A stretch of DNA of 36,077 nt from Acidobacteriota bacterium (GTDB taxonomy: Bacteria; Acidobacteriota; Vicinamibacteria; Vicinamibacterales; UBA2999): the NCBI GenBank assembly GCA_016184455.1, contig JACPCS010000075.1:1-36077 (forward strand), read 5' to 3'. Position numbers and translations under genes: made by a program. The notes under the pieces are model-generated. The model was given only the letters and a program-made list of their open reading frames with translations, was not told the origin of the DNA and did not search any database. Of the stretch, positions 24,796 through 32,657 are shown piece after piece (the first letter of the stretch is position 1; each line of letters begins with the position of its first letter).

Positions 24796-26143
24796 GGAAC
24801 TGCACCTTACGCTGCGGTGGGTCGCCGACGCGATCGGCGGTCGGATCGTGACGGGCGATCCGCAGATGGAGGTGCGGACGGTCGGCATCGACACGCGGAC
24901 GCTGCAGCCGGGCGATCTGTTCGTCGCGCTCCGGGGCCCCCGGTTCGACGCGCACGAGTTCGTCGCGGAGGCGCTCGGCCGCGGTGCCGTCGGCGCGATC
25001 GTCCGGCGCGGGTTCGCGCAAGACCGGGACGGCGCAGCCGGGGACCGTGCGCTCGTGGAGGTCGATGACACCACGCGGGCGCTCCAGGACCTCGGGCACG
25101 CGGTGCGCGTGGCGAGCGGAACGCGTGTCGTCGCGATTACCGGGAGCGCGGGGAAGACGACGACGAAGGAAGCGATTGCGGAGTTCCTCTCGGTGCGCTT
25201 CCGCGTCGTGAAGAACAAGGGAAATCTGAACAACCACATCGGATTGCCGCTTTCGCTCATGCAGCTGCGCGAGGGGCCTGACGTCGCGGTGATGGAGCTG
25301 GGGATGAACCATCCCGGCGAGATCAGCACGCTCGTGGCGATCGCCGAGCCCGAGGTGCGTGTATGGACGAACGTCGGCAACGCCCACATCGGGTACTTCG
25401 GCTCGCCCGACGCGATCGCCGACGCGAAAGCGGAGATTCTCGAGGGTGCCGGCGCCGGCCACGTGCTGGTCTCGAACGCTGACGATCCACGCGTGATGGC
25501 GCGGGCGCGGCGCTTCGGCGGGAAGCTCGTGACGTTCGGGACCACGGCCGACGCCGACGTGCGAGCGGACGGCGTCCAGGATCTCGGCATCGACGGGATG
25601 CGCGCCCGCGTGCGCACGCCTGCCGGCGAACGCGTCGTCAGCACGCCGCTCGTCGGGCGCGGCAATCTCGACAACGTGCTGGCGGCGATCGCGGTCGCGC
25701 TCGAATTCGGTGTGTCGCTCGACGAGATCGCGGCCGCCATCGTGCTCATCGACGACTCGTACAACTCGAGTCCGGCGGCGCTCGTCCGCGCGCTCGACGT
25801 CGTGGCGAAGGAGACGCGCATCACGCGGAAGGTGGCGATCGTCGGCGAGATGCTCGAGCTCGGGGACCTGTCGATCGCGCTCCACCGGGAATCGGGGCGC
25901 GCGGCTGCCGCGGCGGGATTACGGCTGCTCGTGGCGATCGGCGGCGAACCCGCGCGCGCGCTGGCCGGAGCCGCCGTCGAGGCGGGCATGCCGGCGTCGG
26001 CGGTCCGCTACGTGGAAGCGAGCGCGGCGGCTGCGCCCGCCGTTGTCGCCGAGATTCGCGCCGGCGACCTGGTGCTGGTCAAGGGGTCGCGCGGCACGCG
26101 CACCGATATCGTCGCCGACGCGATCGCGGCGGAGTTCAGCTGA
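24788..26143 (+). CDS. murF: UDP-MurNAc-tripeptide-D-Ala-D-Ala ligase
   Basis: Adds D-Ala-D-Ala to UDP-MurNAc-tripeptide, the last cytoplasmic peptide step. The protein has 451 residues. Visible: N-terminal domain starting [31 protein letters not shown]-loop [12 protein letters not shown] at 118-129, [37 protein letters not shown], and DDSYNSSP. The start is TTG 24788, with an ACAGG ribosome-binding sequence 7 bases before, and an 8-base overlap with murE; an upstream open frame adds a shadow. The stop shares one base with mraY (TGATG). Confidence 0.94.
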   Translation: MGEELHLTLRWVADAIGGRIVTGDPQMEVRTVGIDTRTLQPGDLFVALRGPRFDAHEFVAEALGRGAVGAIVRRGFAQDRDGAAGDRALVEVDDTTRALQDLGHAVRVASGTRVVAITGSAGKTTTKEAIAEFLSVRFRVVKNKGNLNNHIGLPLSLMQLREGPDVAVMELGMNHPGEISTLVAIAEPEVRVWTNVGNAHIGYFGSPDAIADAKAEILEGAGAGHVLVSNADDPRVMARARRFGGKLVTFGTTADADVRADGVQDLGIDGMRARVRTPAGERVVSTPLVGRGNLDNVLAAIAVALEFGVSLDEIAAAIVLIDDSYNSSPAALVRALDVVAKETRITRKVAIVGEMLELGDLSIALHRESGRAAAAAGLRLLVAIGGEPARALAGAAVEAGMPASAVRYVEASAAAAPAVVAEIRAGDLVLVKGSRGTRTDIVADAIAAEFS

Positions 26144-27234
26144 TGCTGATCGACGTGCTGCTGCCGCTCGAGCCGTACTTCGGCGTGCTGAACGTGGTGC
26201 GCTACATCACGTTCCGCACGGCGGCAGCGAGCGTGACCGCGCTCGTGATCAGCCTCGTGCTCGGTCCCTGGATGATCCGCACGCTGCGCGACTTCCAGAT
26301 CGGCCAGGTGATCCGCCAGGAGGGGCCCCAGTCCCATCGTGCGAAGGCCGGCACGCCGACGATGGGAGGGCTGCTGATTCTGACGTCGGCGCTCGTGCCG
26401 ACGATCCTCTGGGCCGATCTGACGAACCCGTATATCTGGATCGCGGTCTTGTCGACGGTGGCGTTCGGCGCCGTGGGATTCACGGACGACTATCTGAAGA
26501 TCGTGCGGCGCTCGCATCATGGCCTGCGGCCGCGGTACAAGATGGGCCTTCAGGTTCTCGTGGGGCTCGGCGTGGGCGTGGCGGTTCTCGTGCTCGCCCA
26601 GCAGGACCCGCCGCTGTACAACACGCGGCTGATCTTTCCCTTCTTCAAGAACCTGATTCCCGACCTCGGCGTCTTCTATCTGGCGTTCGCGGTGTTCGTG
26701 CTCGTCGCCTGGTCGAACGCGGTGAACCTGACCGACGGCCTCGATGGGCTCGCCATCAGCACGTTCGGCGTGGCGGCGGCCGCGTTCACCGCGCTGGCCT
26801 ACGTCACGGGCCACGCCGTTCTGGCCGAATATCTCCTGCTGGTCAGGTTTCCGCCGGCGGGTGAGCTGACGATCTTCTGTGGGGCGCTGGTCGGCGCGAG
26901 CCTCGGCTTTCTCTGGTACAACTCGTACCCCGCCGAGATCTTCATGGGCGACGTCGGCTCGCTCGCCCTTGGCGGCGCGCTCGCAACGGTCGCCATCCTC
27001 ATCAAGCAGGAGCTGCTGCTCGTGATCGTCGGCGGCATCTTCGTCATCGAGGCCGCGTCGGTCGTGATCCAGGTGGCGTCGTTCAAGCTCACGGGAAAGC
27101 GCGTCTTCAAGATGGCGCCGCTGCACCACCATTTCGAATTGATTGGCTGGAGCGAGCCGAAGGTGATCACACGCTTTCTGATCGTGGCGGTGGTCTTCGC
27201 GCTCTTCAGCCTGACCACCTTGAAGCTGCGGTGA
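26143..27234 (+). CDS. mraY: Phospho-MurNAc-pentapeptide transferase
   Basis: Makes lipid I by joining phospho-MurNAc-pentapeptide to undecaprenyl phosphate, inner membrane. The protein has 363 residues and about ten helices. Active-site motifs: DDY at 115-117, [29 protein letters not shown], and [14 protein letters not shown] near the C-terminus. N-terminal KAGTPTMGG is also present. This is a complete, typical MraY. It starts at ATG 26143, one base overlapping the murF stop, and ends five bases before murD. Confidence 0.97.
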   Translation: MLIDVLLPLEPYFGVLNVVRYITFRTAAASVTALVISLVLGPWMIRTLRDFQIGQVIRQEGPQSHRAKAGTPTMGGLLILTSALVPTILWADLTNPYIWIAVLSTVAFGAVGFTDDYLKIVRRSHHGLRPRYKMGLQVLVGLGVGVAVLVLAQQDPPLYNTRLIFPFFKNLIPDLGVFYLAFAVFVLVAWSNAVNLTDGLDGLAISTFGVAAAAFTALAYVTGHAVLAEYLLLVRFPPAGELTIFCGALVGASLGFLWYNSYPAEIFMGDVGSLALGGALATVAILIKQELLLVIVGGIFVIEAASVVIQVASFKLTGKRVFKMAPLHHHFELIGWSEPKVITRFLIVAVVFALFSLTTLKLR

Positions 27235-27238
27235 TGGC

Positions 27239-28609
27239 GTGGCGGACGAAGGCTTCTCGGTCCGGCAGCGCCGGGTGGTGGTGGTGGGAGCGGCACGGAG
27301 CGGCGTCGCTGCGGCGGCGCTGCTGGCGAGGCGCGGCGCGATGGTGACGCTCACGGAAATGCGCAGCGTCATCGACGAGGCTCCTGCGCTGCGCGCGGGA
27401 GGCGTCGCGCTGGAGCTCGGTGGCCACACGCCGGAGACGCTTGCCGCCGCCGATCTCGTGGTGCTGAGCCCCGGGGTGCCGCCGGACCAGCCGGTGCTGG
27501 ACGCCGCGCGCCGGCGCGGCAGCGAGGTGATCGGCGAGATCGAGCTGGCGTGGCGCTGGATCCGCGGCCGCGTCATCGCGGTGACCGGCACCAAGGGCAA
27601 GTCGACGACCACGACGCTCGTTGGCCGGATGCTCGACGCGGCCGGCCGCAAGGTGCTCGTCGGCGGCAACATCGGCGTGCCGCTCAGCGGGCAGGTGGAC
27701 GAGTCGACGGCCGACACCGTGCACGTCGTCGAGGTGAGCAGCTTCCAGCTCGAGACCACGACGACGTTCCGGCCATGGATCGCCGTGTGGTTGAACTTCG
27801 CCGACGACCACCTCGATCGGCATCCGAGCGTCGAGGCGTACGCGGCGGCCAAGGCGCGCATCTTCGCCAACCAGACCGCTGACGACTGGGCGGTCGTCAA
27901 TGCGGACGATCCGGTGGCGATGGCGCGGAGCGAGGGCATCGCAGCCCGGCGCGAGCTGTTCGCGCTGTCCGGCGGGATCGCCGACGGCGTTGTCGTCGAC
28001 GGCGAGTGGATCGTGCGGCGGACGGCGACAGGGGTCGATCGGCTCGTGCCGGTCGCCGCCGTCGAGCTGACCGGCCGCCACATGCTGGGCAACGTGCTGG
28101 CGGCGAGCGCGGCAGCGTCGCTCGCGGGCTGCGCGGGGGAGGCGATGACGCGCGCGCTTCGCGGCTTCCGCGGGCTCGCACACGCGATGGAGCCCGCCGG
28201 CGAGATCGGCGGCGTGCGGTTCGTCAACGACTCGAAGGCCACCAACGTCGAAGCGGCGCGGAGATCGATAGAGAGCTTTGCCTCGGGCGTGGTGGCGATC
28301 GTCGGCGGCCGCTTCAAGGGCGGCGATCTGCGGCAGCTGCGGGATCCGCTGGCGTCGCGGGGCCGCGCGGTGGTCGCGATTGGCGAGGCGGCGCCGCTCG
28401 TCAGGCGTGCGCTCGATGGCGTGGTGCCGGTCGTCGACGCCGTCTCGATGCGCGAGGCGGTCGAGCGCGGCTACGAGGCCGCAGCGCCCGATGGCGTCGT
28501 GCTCCTCGCGCCCGCCTGTGCCAGCTTCGACTGGTTCCGCGATTACGCGGAGCGGGGCGAGGTCTTCAAACGCGAAGTGGAGCGGCTGAAAGCGCAGGTG
28601 CGACGGTAG
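27239..28609 (+). CDS. murD: UDP-MurNAc-L-Ala-D-Glu synthetase
   Basis: Adds D-Glu to UDP-MurNAc-L-Ala. The protein has 456 residues. The N-terminal Rossmann-like part (VVVVGAARSGVAAA) binds UDP; ATP-loop GTKGKST is at 117-123 (Lys in the Asn position, as in some homologues). Further: VVEVSSFQLETT, NFADDHLDRH, and the C-terminal domain with FVNDSKATN, IVGGRFKGGD and APACASFDWF. Start is GTG 27239; the ATG at 27234 is out of frame. The last codons (GTG CGA CGG TAG) belong to a degenerate GGTGCGA array that continues downstream. Confidence 0.96.
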   Translation: MADEGFSVRQRRVVVVGAARSGVAAAALLARRGAMVTLTEMRSVIDEAPALRAGGVALELGGHTPETLAAADLVVLSPGVPPDQPVLDAARRRGSEVIGEIELAWRWIRGRVIAVTGTKGKSTTTTLVGRMLDAAGRKVLVGGNIGVPLSGQVDESTADTVHVVEVSSFQLETTTTFRPWIAVWLNFADDHLDRHPSVEAYAAAKARIFANQTADDWAVVNADDPVAMARSEGIAARRELFALSGGIADGVVVDGEWIVRRTATGVDRLVPVAAVELTGRHMLGNVLAASAAASLAGCAGEAMTRALRGFRGLAHAMEPAGEIGGVRFVNDSKATNVEAARRSIESFASGVVAIVGGRFKGGDLRQLRDPLASRGRAVVAIGEAAPLVRRALDGVVPVVDAVSMREAVERGYEAAAPDGVVLLAPACASFDWFRDYAERGEVFKREVERLKAQVRR

Positions 28610-28654
28610 CGAGGGTGCGACGGTCGGTCCGATGATGCGAGGTGCGAAGGTGCG
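28596..28654 (+). repeat. Degenerate GGTGCGA array across the murD stop
   Basis: Copies of G-GTGCGA occur at 28597-28603, 28614-28620 and 28641-28647, with variants at 28634 (GATGCGA) and 28648 (AGGTGCGG). The murD TAG (28607-28609) lies between the first two, and the phase is irregular. It uses the same core as the array after ftsW. Confidence 0.65.
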
Positions 28655-28656
28655 GG

Positions 28657-28777
28657 AGCGGTGAGCAGTCGTCAGTCGGTTCGGCGCGGAGAGGAGCTGA
28701 CCGCTGGGAACGCAGGCTACCCCGGTCTGCGAGGTCGGTGTCCCCTTTCACGGGCCGGCTGATGACTGCTGACCGCT
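28657..28777. repeat. Imperfect inverted repeat, possible folded or MITE-like element
   Basis: The left arm 28657-28677 and the reverse complement of 28757-28777 match at 18 of 21 positions (AGCGGT.AGCAGTC.TCAG.C). The 79 bases between have no gene. A short mobile element or an RNA fold both fit. No clear target duplication is seen. Confidence 0.5.
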
Positions 28778-28778
28778 T

Positions 28779-28808
28779 CCGCCTTCGCCGCTTCGCGGCT
28801 TCGGCGGG
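28779..28808. repeat. 30-base REP-like palindrome, copy 1
   Basis: The reverse strand reads CCGCC, GAA, GCCGC, GAA, GCGGC, GAA, GGCGG after a leading C. Arms CCGCC/GGCGG and GCCGC/GCGGC pair, with GAA facing GAA as an internal loop and GAA as the end loop. It is the exact reverse complement of 30051-30080. The bases 28809-28891 before ftsW hold no gene. Confidence 0.9.
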
Positions 28809-28891
28809 ACACGTCCGCGGATCCGGGATCTTAGTCGATCCCGGCAACAGTCGGTGTTTCGGCCGGCTCGGCGGTTTTCGATAGGGGTGGC

Positions 28892-29992
28892 GTGGCACGC
28901 AAGCTGAAATCGGATCGGGTCCTGTTCACCGCAACGCTCCTGCTGGTCTGCACCAGCATCGTCATGGTGTACAGCGCCTCGGCGGTGCTGGCACTCGAGC
29001 GCTTCCAGCAGCCGTACCTGTTCGTCATCCGGCAGGCGATGTGGACGGTTCTGGGGCTGGCGGCGCTCTGGGTGGCGATGCGCATCGACTATCGCGCCTA
29101 CCGCAACGAGGTGTTCATCTGGGCGCTCGTCGGCATCGTGGCGGCGACGCTGGTCGCCGTGCTCTTCAGCGCGCCGGTCAACGGCACGCGCCGGTGGTTC
29201 GGGATCGGCGGCCTCGGCATCCAGCCGTCGGAGCTCGCGAAGCTCGCGTGCGTCTTCTTCACCGCGCTCATGCTCGAGCGGCGCATGTACCGGATCGACG
29301 AGCTCTCGTACTCGCTCCTGCCGATCGGCATCGTCGTCGGCGTGATGGTCGCGCTCATCCTGCTGCAGCCCGACTTCGGCACCGCCATGTCGCTCGTGCT
29401 GATCGTGGCCGCGATGGTGCTCGCGGCGGGGCTGCACTACCGCTACCTCGTCGGCACGCTGCTCGCCATGATGCCCGTGTTGTACGTCGTCCTCGTGAGC
29501 GCGCCCTATCGGCGCCGGCGCCTGATGGCGTTCTGGGATCCGTGGGCCGATCCGCTCGGCGACGGGTTCCAGATCATCCAGTCGATCATTGCGGTCGGCA
29601 CCGGCGGCATCTTCGGCCGCGGACTGATGGGCGGCGTGCAGAAGCTGTTCTACCTGCCGGAGCCGCACACCGACTTCATCTACGCCGTGATCGGCGAGGA
29701 GCTGGGTCTCATCGGCGCCACCGCCACGCTGCTCTGCTTCTGCCTCGTCGCCTGGCGCGGGCTGCGGATCACGGTTCGCGCGCACGACATGTTCGGCGCC
29801 TTCGTCGCGCTCGGCATCACCACGATGATCGTCGTGCAGGCCTTCATCAACATGAGCGTGGTGCTCGGGCTGATGCCGACCAAAGGCATTCCGCTGCCGC
29901 TCGTGAGCGCGGGCGGATCGTCGCTGGTGATCAGCCTGGTGGGGATGGGCGTGCTGCTGAACATCTCGCAGCACGAGGCGGTCACGGCGTAG
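28892..29992 (+). CDS. ftsW: Septal peptidoglycan glycosyltransferase FtsW
   Basis: SEDS-family enzyme that polymerises lipid II at the septum with FtsI. The protein has 366 residues and about ten helices. Motifs: RRWFGIGGLGIQPSELAK, LQPDFGTAMSLVLI with the catalytic Asp, GEELGLIGAT, and GIPLPLVSAGGSSL near the C-terminus. Start is GTG 28892, with AGGGG a few bases upstream. This gene stands alone between spacers of 282 and 108 bases, unlike the others in the cluster. Both spacers contain related GGTGCG repeats and the same inverted 30-base palindrome. The stop TAG directly starts an octamer array. Confidence 0.95.
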   Translation: MARKLKSDRVLFTATLLLVCTSIVMVYSASAVLALERFQQPYLFVIRQAMWTVLGLAALWVAMRIDYRAYRNEVFIWALVGIVAATLVAVLFSAPVNGTRRWFGIGGLGIQPSELAKLACVFFTALMLERRMYRIDELSYSLLPIGIVVGVMVALILLQPDFGTAMSLVLIVAAMVLAAGLHYRYLVGTLLAMMPVLYVVLVSAPYRRRRLMAFWDPWADPLGDGFQIIQSIIAVGTGGIFGRGLMGGVQKLFYLPEPHTDFIYAVIGEELGLIGATATLLCFCLVAWRGLRITVRAHDMFGAFVALGITTMIVVQAFINMSVVLGLMPTKGIPLPLVSAGGSSLVISLVGMGVLLNISQHEAVTA

Positions 29993-30042
29993 GTGCGATG
30001 GTGCGGCGGTGCGAAGGTGCGAGGGTGCGTCCGACGGTGCGA
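29991..30042 (+). repeat. Octanucleotide tandem array at the ftsW stop
   Basis: Five 8-base units of form NGGTGCGN (AGGTGCGA, TGGTGCGG, CGGTGCGA, AGGTGCGA, GGGTGCGT) at 29991-30030, then CCGA and a sixth unit. The AG of the TAG stop begins unit one. Two more units (30079-30094) follow after the palindrome, so the palindrome is nested in the array. Confidence 0.88.
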
Positions 30043-30050
30043 AGGCTTGC

Positions 30051-30080
30051 CCCGCCGAAGCCGCGAAGCGGCGAAGGCGG
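30051..30080. repeat. 30-base REP-like palindrome, copy 2
   Basis: Exact reverse complement of the copy at 28779-28808. The two lie in inverted orientation on either side of ftsW. It is flanked on both sides by GGTGCG octamers. Confidence 0.9.
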
Positions 30081-30100
30081 GTGCGAGGGTGCGCGACTAA

Positions 30101-31189
30101 ATGCCGCTGACGATCCTGATCGCGGGTGGCGGGACCGGAGGACATCTCTATCCCGGCATCGCGGTCGCGCGCGAGCTGATCGCGCGGGTTCCGGATGCGC
30201 AGGTGGTGTTCGTCGGGACCGCCGCGGGCATCGAGGCGCGCGTCGTCCCGCGCGAGGGCTTCACGCTCGACCTGATTCGCAGCGCCGGCCTCAAGGGCAA
30301 GTCGCTCGCATCGCTCGCGCGCGGCCTGGCGCTCCTGCCGCTCGGCGCCGGCGACGGCTGGCGCGTCATCACGCGCCGGCGGCCGGCGGTCGTGATCGGC
30401 GTTGGCGGCTACAGCTCGGGACCGGTGGTGCTGCTCGCGGCGCTCCGCGGCATCCCAACGCTGCTCATGGAGCAGAACGCCGTGCCGGGGCTCACGAACC
30501 GTCTGCTCGCGCCGGTCGTCGACGCGGCGGCGGTGACGTTTCAGGAGACGGTGCGGTTCTTCGCCGGCAAGGCGATTGTGTCGGGCAATCCGGTCAGACC
30601 GGAGTTCCTGCGGGGTGAGGAGGCACATGGATCAGATGTTCGGCCGCCAGGGGCGGCACGGGTTCTAGTCTTTGGCGGCTCTCAGGGCGCGCACGCGATC
30701 AACATGGCCATGGTGGAGGCGGCACCGCGGCTGGCGGCCGCTCAGCCACGACTGGCGCTCACGCACCAGACTGGGGAGCGCGATCTGGAAATGGTCCGTG
30801 AGCAGTACCGGCGGGTCGGCCTGGAGGCCCGGGTCGAACCGTTTCTGTTTGCGATGGAGCGGGAGATGACGGCGGCCGATCTCGTCGTCTGCCGCGCCGG
30901 CGCGACCACCGTCGCGGAGCTGACAGCGCTCGGACGCCCGGCGATTCTCGTGCCGCTGCCGACCGCGACCGACGATCACCAGCGCAAGAACGCGCTCGCA
31001 CTCGTGCGGGAGGGCGCGGCGCTGATGGTCGAGCAGCGCGAACTGACGGGCGATCGACTGGCGGCGGAGATGCTGGCGCTCGCGGCGGACGAGGAACGAC
31101 GGCGGCGGATGCGCGAGGCGGCGCGGCGTCTGGCGCGGCCCGACGCGGCCAGGGTGATCGTCGACCGGGTGCTGGCGCTTGCTCGGTAG
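30101..31189 (+). CDS. murG: Lipid II synthase (GlcNAc transferase) MurG
   Basis: Transfers GlcNAc to lipid I, giving lipid II, on the inner face of the membrane. The protein has 362 residues. GGGTGGH is at 9-15 with the second glycine loop GVGGYSSGP, then MEQNAVPGLTN, SGNPVRPEF, FGGSQGAHAIN, CRAGATTVAEL (donor-binding site) and PLPTATDDHQRKNA. The usual MurG features are all present. ATG 30101 follows the spacer with no clear ribosome-binding site. The end overlaps murC by 11 bases. Confidence 0.96.
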   Translation: MPLTILIAGGGTGGHLYPGIAVARELIARVPDAQVVFVGTAAGIEARVVPREGFTLDLIRSAGLKGKSLASLARGLALLPLGAGDGWRVITRRRPAVVIGVGGYSSGPVVLLAALRGIPTLLMEQNAVPGLTNRLLAPVVDAAAVTFQETVRFFAGKAIVSGNPVRPEFLRGEEAHGSDVRPPGAARVLVFGGSQGAHAINMAMVEAAPRLAAAQPRLALTHQTGERDLEMVREQYRRVGLEARVEPFLFAMEREMTAADLVVCRAGATTVAELTALGRPAILVPLPTATDDHQRKNALALVREGAALMVEQRELTGDRLAAEMLALAADEERRRRMREAARRLARPDAARVIVDRVLALAR

Positions 31190-32657
31190 AACCCGGCGGA
31201 TTCATTTCGTCGGGATCGGAGGCATCGGGATGAGCGGCATCGCCGAGCTGCTCGCGAACCTCGGGTACGAGGTGAGCGGCTCGGACCTCAGACGATCGGA
31301 CGTGACGGCACGCCTCGAGGCGAGCTTCGGCGTCCGCGTGTACGAGGGCCACGCGGCGGCCCACGTCGGCAGCGCCGATGTCGTCGTCGTCTCGTCGGCG
31401 GTGCGGCCGGGCAACCCGGAGATCGCCGAAGCGGAGCGGCGCGGGATTCCGGTGATCGCGCGCGCCGAGATGCTCGCCGAGCTGATGCGGATGCGCTTCT
31501 CGATCGCGGTGGCGGGCGCCCACGGCAAGACGACCACGACGTCGATGATCGCGTTCGTGCTGGAGCAGTGCGGCCTCGATCCCGACGCCGTGATCGGCGG
31601 CCGCCTCCGCGCCTTCGGCAGCAGCGCGCGGCTCGGACGCGGCGGGTACATGGTGGCGGAGGCCGACGAGAGCGACCGGTCGTTTCTGCGGCTCTGGCCG
31701 TCGATCGCGGTGGTGACCAACATCGACTACGAGCACATGGAGAGCTACGCCAGCTTCGCCGAGCTGCAGCAGGCGTTTGCCGACTTCGCGAACAAGGTGC
31801 CGTTCTACGGCGCCGTCATCGCGTGCGCGGACGACCCGCACCTCGCGCCCGTGCTCCCGCGCATCACGCGCCGGCTGATGACGTACGGATTCGATCCGGC
31901 GGGGCTGCGCCCGCTGGACGTCGCCGGGCGCGAGCCCCGCCCTACGACCTCGCATGAGGGTTCCGGGCTCCGCCCTGCGGCGCACGTGTTCGGCAGCGAC
32001 GTCCAGCTCGGCGCGTTTGGGGGCCGCTGTGTCGTGCACCGGCGCAGCGGCGACACGACAGAGCGCCTTGGCGCGATCGAGCTGTCCATCCCTGGGCGGC
32101 ACAACCTGCAGAACGCGCTGGCGGCGGCGGCGGTGGGCGGGGAACTGGGGCTCGAGTTCGAACGCGTCGCGCGGGCGCTTGCGGCGTTCGAGGGCGCCGA
32201 GCGGCGGTTCGAGCGCCACGGCGAGGTCGGCGGCGTCGTGGTCGTCGACGACTACGCGCACCACCCGACCGAAATTGCCGCGGTGTTGAGCGCCGCGCGG
32301 ACGTCGCTCGGCCGGCGGCTGGTGGTTGCGTTCCAGCCGCACCGGTATACGCGTACCGAGCGGCTGATGCACGAGTTCGGCCCGGCGCTGCGCGAGGCCG
32401 ACGAGCTGGTGCTCACCGACATCTACGCCGCCAGCGAGGATCCGATTCCCGGTGTGACGGTCGATGCGCTGGCCGATGCCGTGCGCCGAGGGTCGGGGCG
32501 GCCGGTGCGCGTGGTCCGGCGCATCGACGATGTCGTGGCCGAGCTCCTGCGGATCGTGAGGCCCGGCGACGCGGTGATCACGCTCGGCGCCGGGTCGATT
32601 GGAGGGGTGGCGAAGCGACTCGTCGATGCGCTCCGGCAGAAGGAGGGCCGCGCCTGA
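31179..32657 (+). CDS. murC: UDP-MurNAc-L-alanine ligase with a repeat-derived insert
   Basis: Adds L-Ala to UDP-MurNAc, first of the Mur ligases. The protein has 492 residues. N-terminal IHFVGIGGIGMSGIAE binds UDP; ATP-loop GAHGKTTTT is at 113-121; also EADESDRSFL, NIDYEHMESY, GRHNLQNALAA, VDDYAHHPTEI, FQPHRYTRT and LGAGSIG. Between YGF and the GRHN segment the sequence is longer than usual: residues about 250-267 (REPRPTTSHEGSGLRPA) come from a REP-like repeat in the DNA. The start is TTG 31179, inside the murG end. All catalytic motifs are intact, so it is probably active. Confidence 0.94.
   Translation: MLGRTRRIHFVGIGGIGMSGIAELLANLGYEVSGSDLRRSDVTARLEASFGVRVYEGHAAAHVGSADVVVVSSAVRPGNPEIAEAERRGIPVIARAEMLAELMRMRFSIAVAGAHGKTTTTSMIAFVLEQCGLDPDAVIGGRLRAFGSSARLGRGGYMVAEADESDRSFLRLWPSIAVVTNIDYEHMESYASFAELQQAFADFANKVPFYGAVIACADDPHLAPVLPRITRRLMTYGFDPAGLRPLDVAGREPRPTTSHEGSGLRPAAHVFGSDVQLGAFGGRCVVHRRSGDTTERLGAIELSIPGRHNLQNALAAAAVGGELGLEFERVARALAAFEGAERRFERHGEVGGVVVVDDYAHHPTEIAAVLSAARTSLGRRLVVAFQPHRYTRTERLMHEFGPALREADELVLTDIYAASEDPIPGVTVDALADAVRRGSGRPVRVVRRIDDVVAELLRIVRPGDAVITLGAGSIGGVAKRLVDALRQKEGRA
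31926..31980. repeat. REP-like repeats within murC
   Basis: Two copies of a related 14-base core on the minus strand (GTAGGGCGGGGCTC at 31945-31932 and GCAGGGCGGAGCCC at 31978-31965, 11 of 14 identical). The core resembles that between ftsA and ftsZ (GTAGGGCGGGTCCT). Encodes the extra residues of MurC, in frame. Confidence 0.6.

Noticed and set aside
23140..25989. Minus-strand 949-codon open frame
   Set aside because: Antisense to ftsI, murE and murF, all of which have full catalytic motifs; long because of high GC.
26008..28317. Minus-strand 769-codon open frame
   Set aside because: Antisense to mraY and murD; no recognisable domain.
28748..30628. Minus-strand 626-codon open frame
   Set aside because: Antisense to ftsW and murG and spans two repeat regions; Arg/His/Glu-rich with no motif.
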